Of a DNA stretch of 6,006 nucleotides, positions 1 to 4,944 are shown in pieces. The translations under genes and the position numbers were made by a program. The notes beneath the pieces are model-generated. The model did not search any database and was not told the DNA's origin. It saw only the letters and a program-made list of their open reading frames with translations. Within the stretch, counting starts at the first letter, position 1, and each line of letters starts with the position of its first letter. Origin of the DNA: Verrucomicrobiota bacterium (GTDB taxonomy: Bacteria > Verrucomicrobiota > Verrucomicrobiia > Limisphaerales > UBA1412); the NCBI GenBank assembly GCA_017557085.1, contig JAFZAR010000189.1:1-6006 (forward strand), written 5' to 3'.

Positions 1-1
1 C

Positions 2-697
2 GCCGACAAAAAAATCAACGCCTTGTTCATCTCCGGTGACGACGTAGGCGCTCACCAATGGCGGGTGACTCAGGAGGAATACCGCAACATGCTGCTGGAC
101 ACCGGTAAATTCGATGTCCGTGTCTGCGAGGATATGAATATCCTGGAATCCTCAAAAGCCCTCAACAAGTACGACCTTGTCCTCTTTGTTCGTTCCAATG
201 TCTCCGGGGAACCTCTCTCCGACCAGGCCAAGGCCAATCTGGAATACTTTGTCAATAACGGCAAGGGACTTGTGATCAACCACATGGCCAGCGGCTCCTT
301 CCCCGAATGGCTGGAGTTCAAAAAAATGTGCGGTGTTTACTGGAGTCCCAAAGACGGTTCCGGTCACGCTCCTGGCACCCATGTTTTTGATGTAACAGTC
401 ACCAATCATGATCACCCGGTCACCAAGGGCATGGAAAACTTCCAGGCGGATGACGAACTTTACTCCGCCCTGGTTGTCGCTCCCGACACAAAATACGACA
501 TTCTGGCAACAGGCAAAACGACTTTTGAAAAACGAAAAGGAATGAATGAGCCTCTGGCCATTACCGTAAACTATGGCAAAGGCAGAGTCTTTCATCAATG
601 CTTCGGCCATGATCAGAAAGCCCTCAAACAAAAGGGGGTACGAAATCTGGTCGTCAGAGGCTGCGAATGGGCCGCCACCGGCAGTGTAACGGAATAA
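2..697 (+). CDS. ThuA-like domain protein, 5'-truncated by the window edge
   Basis: This is the C-terminal 231 residues of a ThuA-like protein (trehalose-utilisation family, class I glutamine-amidotransferase-like fold). The frame is open to the window edge. The first possible start, TTG at 23, is not believed, because the residues before it (ADKKINALFISGDD) already form the family's first beta strand. Counting from position 2, family hallmarks are HQW at 18-20, YDLVLFV at 57-63, the glycine-rich GKGLVINH at 87-94, HPVTKG at 138-143, DDELY at 150-154, GKGRVFH at 192-198, GHD at 202-204 and a terminal RGCEWA. The reaction of most ThuA-like proteins is unproven; they are often found with sugar-catabolism or Gfo/Idh genes. 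It converges on a Gfo/Idh gene across a shared terminator, so the two are not co-transcribed. A signal peptide cannot be judged. Family assignment is firm; function is unknown. Confidence 0.85.
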   Translation, partial: ADKKINALFISGDDVGAHQWRVTQEEYRNMLLDTGKFDVRVCEDMNILESSKALNKYDLVLFVRSNVSGEPLSDQAKANLEYFVNNGKGLVINHMASGSFPEWLEFKKMCGVYWSPKDGSGHAPGTHVFDVTVTNHDHPVTKGMENFQADDELYSALVVAPDTKYDILATGKTTFEKRKGMNEPLAITVNYGKGRVFHQCFGHDQKALKQKGVRNLVVRGCEWAATGSVTE

Positions 698-717
698 CAC
701 TTTTACCGTATAGCCAA

Positions 718-745
718 AAAGAGAGGGAACCACTTCCCTCTCTTT
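718..745. terminator. Bidirectional intrinsic terminator between convergent genes
   Basis: A perfect 12-bp inverted repeat (arms 718-729 and 734-745, AAAGAGAGGGAA and its complement) encloses a 4-nt loop, CCAC. It lies 20 nt after the ThuA-like stop codon and 20 nt after the dehydrogenase stop codon on the other strand. On the minus strand the stem runs into a five-T tract (716-720), a good intrinsic terminator for the sugar operon. On the plus strand the T-run is only the TTT inside the stem, so termination there is probably weaker. Confidence 0.85.
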
Positions 746-765
746 CACATTCCAAATCTTTATCT

Positions 766-1842
766 TTAACCTTTGCCCAGGCGGGATTTTTCAATAGGAC
801 ATCCGGGGACGACCCATTTGCCACCGCAAGCCGCAGATTCATAAAGCGCGGTCAATATCGCGATATCCTTGCGGCCTTCCTCCGCTTCCATCAGAGCCGG
901 GCGCCCTAAACGGATCGCCTCGATGACATCCGCCAGGAAGGGTGTGTGGCCTCTGCCATACACGTTCGGGACATCCTGAGAGAATTGAGTCTTGATCTGC
1001 TCATCCTCCGGACGTTCTTCATCAAATTTCCAATACAGGATCTTGTTCACCGCGTGGCCGCCAATGATGACGGAGCCTTTCTCGCCCAGCAGACTCAGTG
1101 AGCCTTCCAGATCCTCCGGCCGTGTAGCCACCGTCGCCTCAAAAGCTCCCAGCGCTCCGGATTCAAACTCAAAGGTCGCCAGCGCGGTATCTTCCACTTC
1201 GATATTCAGCAGACGAGTGGCGGTCTTGCAGAACATTTGCTTGATGGGTCCCATAAACCACTGGAGCAGATCCAGATGATGACTTGCCTGCTGAGACATG
1301 ACTCCGCCGTCCAGCAGCCATGTGCCGTGCCAGTTATCCTGTTCATAATACTTCTGATAACGACGCCAGCGCACACGCACGGTTCCCATGACCATTTTCC
1401 CGAAGCGACCTTCTTCCAAAGCCTTGCGGGCCGCAACCACCGCCGGGTTGAAACGGTTCTGCTTGATCACAAAGAGACGGCAGTTATTCTTTTTGCAGGC
1501 AGCGATCATCGCGTCGCAGTCGCTCACCTTCAGGGCCATAGGTTTCTCGGTAACGATATGCTTGCCGTACTGCGCCAAATCTATCACAACAGGCGCATGA
1601 TACCCCGTAGGAACAGCCACGTTCACGATTTGGATCTCCGGATGCTCCTCCATCATCTTATGAAAATCGGTGTACCAGGGAATGTGATATTTCTCCCCTT
1701 TGGATTTTGCCTTTTCGGGATCCAGATCACAAACGGCAACCAGTTCTGAAGGGATATTTCCCGATGTCAACGCGCTCAGATGATTCTCAGACACCCGACC
1801 GCATCCAATTAATCCAAATTTATACTTTTCTTCGTTCTGCAT
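766..1842 (-). CDS. Gfo/Idh/MocA-family nucleotide-sugar 3-dehydrogenase (WlbA/GnnA-like)
   Basis: This NAD(P)-dependent oxidoreductase has 358 residues, the usual length for the family. The N-terminal Rossmann fold shows GLIGCGRVSENH (10-21) and an acidic CDLD (38-41) after the second strand, which favours NAD. EKP at 99-101 carries the expected catalytic lysine (K100). KQNRFNP (127-133), DNWHGTWLLDGG (169-180) and QQASHHLDLLQW (184-195, with the active-site histidine region) resemble WlbA-type enzymes that oxidise C3 of UDP-N-acetylhexosamine derivatives, and the related GnnA. It is the last gene of the operon, and its start overlaps the VTT gene by 23 nt. ATG at 1842 is the only conventional start after an in-frame TAG upstream; no Shine-Dalgarno motif precedes it. 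The aminotransferase in the same operon supports 3-keto sugar formation. The exact substrate (UDP-GlcNAc or its uronate) cannot be read from sequence alone, and other sugar dehydrogenase roles remain possible. Confidence 0.85.
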   Translation of the reverse strand: MQNEEKYKFGLIGCGRVSENHLSALTSGNIPSELVAVCDLDPEKAKSKGEKYHIPWYTDFHKMMEEHPEIQIVNVAVPTGYHAPVVIDLAQYGKHIVTEKPMALKVSDCDAMIAACKKNNCRLFVIKQNRFNPAVVAARKALEEGRFGKMVMGTVRVRWRRYQKYYEQDNWHGTWLLDGGVMSQQASHHLDLLQWFMGPIKQMFCKTATRLLNIEVEDTALATFEFESGALGAFEATVATRPEDLEGSLSLLGEKGSVIIGGHAVNKILYWKFDEERPEDEQIKTQFSQDVPNVYGRGHTPFLADVIEAIRLGRPALMEAEEGRKDIAILTALYESAACGGKWVVPGCPIEKSRLGKG

Positions 1843-2554
1843 GATTGTTTTTATTTCGCAAATAGCGCAACAGTAAATTAAATCCTACCCATAATACCGC
1901 AAAAGCAACGACCGCCAGAAAAAGCATCCATGTCAGATTCTTTCCCGATGTTTCCAGCAGTCCCGCGCCGACCAACGCGCAAGGCAACGCCTCAGGTATC
2001 TGCCCGATGAGCGTTCCCAAAATATAATCCCTGTTGCGGACGGTAGAAAGCCCAAAAGCAAAATTTATGGCAATTCCCGGCAGAGGAACCTGACGGGCCA
2101 GGATCACCGCACCCAGCCCCTCATCCCGGATAAACTTTCCGGCTACCGGATATTTTTTCAAATACTTTTCAACAAAAGGTCTTCCGCCCCAGCGGACAAA
2201 GAGAAACTGGAGATAATACGCCAGCAGTGTTGCCGCTACCGCATAGATAAGTCCCAGCCACCAGCCGAACGCCATACCGCCGATTGCGCAAAAAAGGAGC
2301 CGAGGCATCCCCAGCAGGATGAGGAGAGTCACTCCAATCAGAAAAATGATGTGCCCCTTCCAGCCGAACTCGATGATTTTTTGCGCACTCTCCTGAACGG
2401 AAGAAACATACTCTTTGACAGGCGCGTGCAGTCCTAACCCGATCAGCAGGAGCAGAAAAAGAACGAGCGCGATCGTCCGCTTGACCGGAAAACGTTTCTT
2501 TCCCTCTTTTCCAGGGGATTTATTCAATGGAGCCTGGGGGGAATTTTCCATCAT
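1820..2554 (-). CDS. VTT/TVP38-TMEM64 (DedA-superfamily) membrane protein
   Basis: This is a 244-residue integral membrane protein. A basic N-terminal tail (about 1-26) precedes a first membrane segment (27-44). Hydrophobic segments follow at about 67-90 and 91-121, then a hairpin region at about 148-170 and segments near 178-200 and 207-229, with a basic C-terminal tail. Signature VTT-domain features are GGMAFGWWLG (92-101), the RWGGRPFVEKYL stretch (121-132), and the re-entrant motif ARQVPLPGIAINFAFGLS (153-170), followed by RNRDYILGTLIGQIP (173-187). Superfamily members such as bacterial DedA proteins and eukaryotic VMP1/TMEM41B are linked to lipid, including undecaprenyl-phosphate, translocation or scrambling. 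TVP38-type members are mostly uncharacterised. It sits 30 nt after the glycosyltransferase and overlaps the dehydrogenase, so a role in moving the lipid carrier or lipid-linked sugar is an inference. The start is the first of two ATGs; GT2's stop lies upstream in the same frame. Confidence 0.85.
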   Translation of the reverse strand: MMENSPQAPLNKSPGKEGKKRFPVKRTIALVLFLLLLIGLGLHAPVKEYVSSVQESAQKIIEFGWKGHIIFLIGVTLLILLGMPRLLFCAIGGMAFGWWLGLIYAVAATLLAYYLQFLFVRWGGRPFVEKYLKKYPVAGKFIRDEGLGAVILARQVPLPGIAINFAFGLSTVRNRDYILGTLIGQIPEALPCALVGAGLLETSGKNLTWMLFLAVVAFAVLWVGFNLLLRYLRNKNNHAERRKV

Positions 2555-2571
2555 TAAAATCTTGTTAGTAT

Positions 2572-2588
2572 CTAACAGCGGCTGTCAG
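2572..2588 (-). promoter_or_regulatory. Intercistronic near-palindrome/hairpin between GT2 and VTT genes
   Basis: CTGACAGC and GCTGTTAG face each other across one base (17 bp in all, one G-U pair). In RNA this would form a stem of about 6 bp with a 5-nt GCCGC loop. The glycosyltransferase's TGA stop lies inside it, and the VTT start follows 17 nt later. It lacks a T-tract, so it does not look like a terminator. It may affect translational coupling or mRNA processing, or may be chance. Confidence 0.3.
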
Positions 2589-3310
2589 ACTTCATGACTT
2601 CTGCCGCCTTTGACTACACGGCTGCGATACCAACGCATTCCCAGGCAGTCTTTGATCCCTCTCCACAAGCGATTCCCCACTCCATACTTGGAAACACCGC
2701 GAGTGCGGGGACGATGATTGATATAGATTTCCTCCACCCGGTAACCCTGGTATCTGAGCATCGTTGGCAAAAAACGGTGCATCCCGTTGAAAACAGGAAT
2801 CTCCCGCAAAGCCTCCCTGCGGATGGCGCGATAGGTACAACCGGCATCCGTGATCTTATCCCCGGTGATCCAGTTCCGATACGCGTTGGCAATCTTCGTG
2901 GACATCCGCCGAACGAAATCATCCTGACGTTTTCTGCGCACACCGCAGACCGCCGTCACTTCCGGCTTCATTGCTTCCAAAAACGCGGGAATATCCGCCG
3001 GATCCATCTGCTGATCCGCGTCCATTGTAATCACGATCGCACCGCGCGCGTATTGCATACCGGTCGCTTCACCCGCGCTCTCACCAGAATTGACAGTATG
3101 ATCGATGATCCTGAGCCACGGATAAGCACCGCGCAGCTCTTTGAGAGTGGTTAAACTTCCATCCGTGCTGGCATCATTGACACAAATCACTTCAAACTTT
3201 TTCCCTGTAGAGGTCAAAGCTTCATCCAGTTCCTGCATCAACGGTCCCACGTTTTCCTCTTCATTATAAACGGGGATAACTACAGATATGTCTATATCTT
3301 CCTGTTCCAT
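2585..3310 (-). CDS. Family 2 glycosyltransferase, DPM1-like (polyprenyl-phosphate glycosyltransferase type)
   Basis: This is a 241-residue GT-A fold inverting glycosyltransferase. Motifs in order: VVIPVYNEEENV (10-21), the nucleotide-binding VNDASTDGS (44-52), NSGESAGEATGMQYARG (74-90), the metal-binding MDADQQMDP (96-104, DAD triplet at 97-99), GCTYRAIRREAL (157-168) and HRPRTRGVSKYG (199-210). These match the dolichol-phosphate-mannose-synthase-like group that transfers sugars to polyprenyl phosphate or other lipids. No hydrophobic membrane segments follow the catalytic domain, so it is a short, soluble or peripheral form; the basic C-terminus (GMRWYRSRVVKGGR) could bind membrane. It lies 9 nt after the aminotransferase. 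That gene's TAA is in the same frame, so ATG at 3310 is the only conventional start. The likely donor is the 3-amino sugar made by its neighbours, or an unrelated UDP/GDP sugar. Donor and acceptor are unproven. Confidence 0.88.
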   Translation of the reverse strand: MEQEDIDISVVIPVYNEEENVGPLMQELDEALTSTGKKFEVICVNDASTDGSLTTLKELRGAYPWLRIIDHTVNSGESAGEATGMQYARGAIVITMDADQQMDPADIPAFLEAMKPEVTAVCGVRRKRQDDFVRRMSTKIANAYRNWITGDKITDAGCTYRAIRREALREIPVFNGMHRFLPTMLRYQGYRVEEIYINHRPRTRGVSKYGVGNRLWRGIKDCLGMRWYRSRVVKGGRSHEV

Positions 3311-3319
3311 GAACTTAAG

Positions 3320-4429
3320 TTACTTTGAAAGATACTCTTTAACTGCCTCCGCGACCGTCTCGACTTCATCTTTGCGAATGGCGGGGTGCATTGGCAATGA
3401 AAGCATGTGAGCGCAGGCATCTTCCGCCACAGGGAACGACCCCGCTCCCTGATTGAAACGGCTGTAAGCCTTTTGCAGAGAAAGCGGCATCGGATAATGC
3501 ACACCACTGTCTATATTCCTGGTTTTCAAAAAGCTTTGCAAACCTTCACGATCCGGGACGATCACCACATACACATGGTAGATCGGTTCGGTATTCGGCA
3601 GCACCTTGGGAACGATGATGTTTTTCACTCCCGCGAAAGCCTCGTCATACCAGCGGGCGGCTTCTCTGCGTGCCGCGTTCCATTTATCTAAGTGAGGCAG
3701 ACACACATTCAGCAGCGCGGCCTGGAGCGTATCCAGACGGGAATTGATCCCCTCAAATTCATGTTCATACTTTTGCATACGTCCATGATTAGAGAACATC
3801 CGCATCCACTTCATCTTATCCGGATCCTTCGCGGTAAAGGCACCTCCATCGCCAAAACCGCCCAAGTTCTTCGACGGGAAAAAGCTGAATGTCGCGGCAT
3901 CGCCAAACGTTCCCACATATTTTCCGTCATATTTCGCGCCTTGCGCCTGAGCACAGTCCTCGACCAGCGGCAGTCCATGCTTCTTTGCGATGGCCAGCAT
4001 GGCATCCATATCCACCGGCTGACCATATAAATGGACCGGCAGCAAAGCCTTAGTGCGAGGAGTGATCTTCTTTTCCACCTCGGATGCGCTCAGGAAAAAG
4101 TATCCGGGCTCCAAATCACAAAAAACAGGAGTCGCTCCGCAGAGCGTGATCGCTTCCGCTGTCGCTATTGCCGTATGGACCGTTGTGATGACCTCATCCC
4201 CTTTCTTAACACCTAAACCCTTCAACACGGAAAAGATGGCACTCGTTCCACAGGCAGCCCCACAAACTTCACGGACTCCCATCCATTGAGCCATATTGGC
4301 CTCAAAATCTTTAACCTCTTTACCCCCAATGTAAACACCTCCATCTATCACTCGCGCCGCGGCTTCGAGAAGTTCTTCGCGGATCGGTTGATGAAAGCGA
4401 TTGATATCAACAAATTTTATACGTTCCAT
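3320..4429 (-). CDS. DegT/DnrJ/EryC1-family PLP sugar aminotransferase (WlbC/GnnB-like)
   Basis: This is a 369-residue, full-length fold-type I aminotransferase that would convert a keto-sugar nucleotide to an amino sugar, probably with glutamate as donor. Visible family features are GGVYIGGKEVKDFE (30-43), a phosphate-binding GTSA (61-64), LPVHLYGQ (130-137), VEDCAQAQGA (156-165; D158 expected to contact the PLP ring nitrogen), FFPSKNLGGFGDGG (183-196; K187 expected to form the PLP Schiff base), the substrate-loop NSRLDTLQAALL (229-240) and GVHYPMPLSLQKAY (309-322). The C3 dehydrogenase in the same operon points to a 3-aminotransferase such as WlbC/WbpE or GnnB. QdtB/FdtB-like dTDP-sugar enzymes are alternatives. 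It is the first gene of the operon. ATG at 4429 is forced, because an in-frame TAG lies five codons upstream with no other start between. Only a weak AGAG precedes it. Confidence 0.9.
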   Translation of the reverse strand: MERIKFVDINRFHQPIREELLEAAARVIDGGVYIGGKEVKDFEANMAQWMGVREVCGAACGTSAIFSVLKGLGVKKGDEVITTVHTAIATAEAITLCGATPVFCDLEPGYFFLSASEVEKKITPRTKALLPVHLYGQPVDMDAMLAIAKKHGLPLVEDCAQAQGAKYDGKYVGTFGDAATFSFFPSKNLGGFGDGGAFTAKDPDKMKWMRMFSNHGRMQKYEHEFEGINSRLDTLQAALLNVCLPHLDKWNAARREAARWYDEAFAGVKNIIVPKVLPNTEPIYHVYVVIVPDREGLQSFLKTRNIDSGVHYPMPLSLQKAYSRFNQGAGSFPVAEDACAHMLSLPMHPAIRKDEVETVAEAVKEYLSK

Positions 4430-4511
4430 ACTGGATTGGCTCTACGGGCATTCCTCACTTTAGGAAATCATCCCAAGTGCTTCTTTTTACTCTTTTTTCA
4501 ATAAAATTCAA

Positions 4512-4530
4512 GCATTTAGAAGCAAAATGC
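4512..4530 (-). terminator. Weak terminator-like hairpin downstream of tRNA-Val
   Basis: A 6-bp perfect stem (4512-4517 with 4525-4530; GCATTT/AAATGC) has a 7-nt loop, and on the minus strand is followed by the T-rich TTGAATTTTATT. It begins 28 nt beyond the tRNA 3' end and so could end the tRNA transcript before the aminotransferase operon. The stem is AT-rich and weak, so read-through into the operon is quite possible. Confidence 0.3.
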
Positions 4531-4558
4531 ACAAAGGGGAGAAAATATTTGAAATAAA

Positions 4559-4633
4559 TGGTGCTCACTAGAAGATTCGAACTTCTGACCTCTTCCGTGT
4601 GAAGGAAGCGCTCTTCCACTAAGCTAAGTGAGC
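4559..4633 (-). tRNA. tRNA-Val (anticodon CAC)
   Basis: Read on the minus strand this is a complete 75-nt cloverleaf with CCA encoded. Acceptor strands GCTCACT and AGTGAGC pair over 7 bp. The D-arm is GCTT-AGTGGAA-GAGC. The anticodon arm CTTCC-TTCACAC-GGAAG puts CAC at positions 34-36, reading the valine codon GTG. The variable loop is AGGTC, and the T-arm AGAAG-TTCGAAT-CTTCT has a standard TTCGA loop. The discriminator is A, followed by CCA at 4561-4559. It points towards the sugar operon, with its 3' end 129 nt from the aminotransferase start. No intron or mismatch is seen apart from one G-U in the D stem. Confidence 0.96.
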
Positions 4634-4653
4634 TCACCTCAAGCGCCAGCAAG

Positions 4654-4679
4654 CCTATAAAAAATCAGAAAAATTTCAA
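4654..4679 (-). promoter_or_regulatory. Possible promoter of tRNA-Val
   Basis: On the minus strand TTGAAA (4679-4674) is followed by TATAGG (4659-4654), 20 nt before the mature tRNA 5' end, a suitable place for a short 5' leader. The 14-nt spacer is shorter than the usual 16-18, so the -35 assignment is doubtful; the -10 is the better half. Confidence 0.3.
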
Positions 4680-4690
4680 GCATTTTCAGC

Positions 4691-4705
4691 AACTTTTCAA
4701 AAGTT
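4691..4705. repeat. Perfect 15-bp palindrome AACTTTTCAAAAGTT
   Basis: Two 7-nt arms, AACTTTT and AAAAGTT, meet at a single central C. CAGC (4687-4690) and GCTG (4710-4713) lie outside as a further imperfect symmetry. It sits 58 nt upstream of the tRNA 5' end and 240 nt upstream of the kinase start. The form suits a dimeric regulator's operator, but no regulator gene is in the window and AT-rich DNA produces such palindromes by chance. Confidence 0.45.
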
Positions 4706-4885
4706 CAAAGCTGATACCGAATGTTTCTCTTTTTTAAAATCCAATATAATATTTTGATAATAAATCAGTAATGAACATTTTTCAAGTTGTCGTTCTTTCC
4801 AGAGTTTTATCTCAACTCTTTTCGGGAAATGAGGTTTGCTTTTTTGCTGTATCAGACAAAATCCACAAATAAAGTTGATTTTTTG

Positions 4886-4891
4886 TATAAT
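4886..4891 (+). promoter_or_regulatory. Consensus -10 element of the tandem adenylate kinase gene
   Basis: A perfect TATAAT lies 53 nt before the ATG at 4945, and TG stands directly before it. It predicts transcription starting near 4898 and a leader of about 45 nt containing the hairpin at 4915-4931. No good -35 hexamer is seen at 16-18 nt spacing, so the assignment rests on the -10 alone. Confidence 0.4.
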
Positions 4892-4914
4892 AAACGCTAC
4901 TAATTGCCGTGTTG

Positions 4915-4931
4915 GAGGCAATCTTGGCCTC
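4915..4931 (+). promoter_or_regulatory. Leader hairpin with T-tract before the kinase start (attenuator-like)
   Basis: GAGGC (4915-4919) and GCCTC (4927-4931) form a 5-bp GC-rich stem, extendable by one G-U pair, with a 7-nt loop. TTATTTTTT follows directly. The ATG lies 13 nt after the stem. The shape is that of a small intrinsic terminator inside the predicted leader. The GGAGG at 4914-4918 is 26 nt from the start codon and is locked in the stem, so it is unlikely to be a ribosome binding site. It could be an attenuator or could stop upstream transcription; the stem is short. Confidence 0.35.
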
Positions 4932-4944
4932 TTATTTTTTAGAC

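Larger units (their letters stand above)
4634..4944. other. AT-rich intergenic region between divergent tRNA-Val and tandem-kinase gene
   Basis: These 311 nt contain no believable coding sequence; the only long frame here, on the minus strand at 4697-4921, shows no recognisable protein features. Going rightwards, the region holds a possible tRNA promoter, a 15-bp palindrome at 4691-4705, a TATAAT at 4745-4750 without a good -35, a 6-bp inverted repeat AGAGTT/AACTCT at 4801-4819, and the probable kinase promoter and leader hairpin listed separately. Base composition is clearly more AT-rich than the flanking genes. Confidence 0.7.

Noticed and set aside
23..25. TTG at 23 as the start of the ThuA-like gene
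   Set aside because: Conserved-looking N-terminal residues continue in frame to the window edge, so the real start lies outside.
152..748. Minus-strand frame of 198 codons opposite the ThuA-like gene
   Set aside because: The plus-strand frame has clear family motifs throughout; this is its antisense shadow and has no recognisable domain.
2594..3154. Plus-strand frame of 186 codons opposite the glycosyltransferase
   Set aside because: It mirrors the GT2 gene, whose motifs are unmistakable, and its translation is His/Pro/Arg-rich low-information sequence.
4478..4524. Inverted repeat TGCTTCT/AGAAGCA upstream of the aminotransferase
   Set aside because: The arms are 7 nt with a 33-nt loop in AT-rich DNA; too weak to call a structure.
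4559..4633. tRNA-Val as attachment site of a genomic island carrying the sugar operon
   Set aside because: No integrase gene and no second copy of the tRNA 3' end were seen in the window.
4697..4921. Minus-strand frame of 74 codons in the AT-rich intergenic region
   Set aside because: No recognisable domain, no start signal, and it covers the palindrome and the kinase promoter region; it looks like chance.
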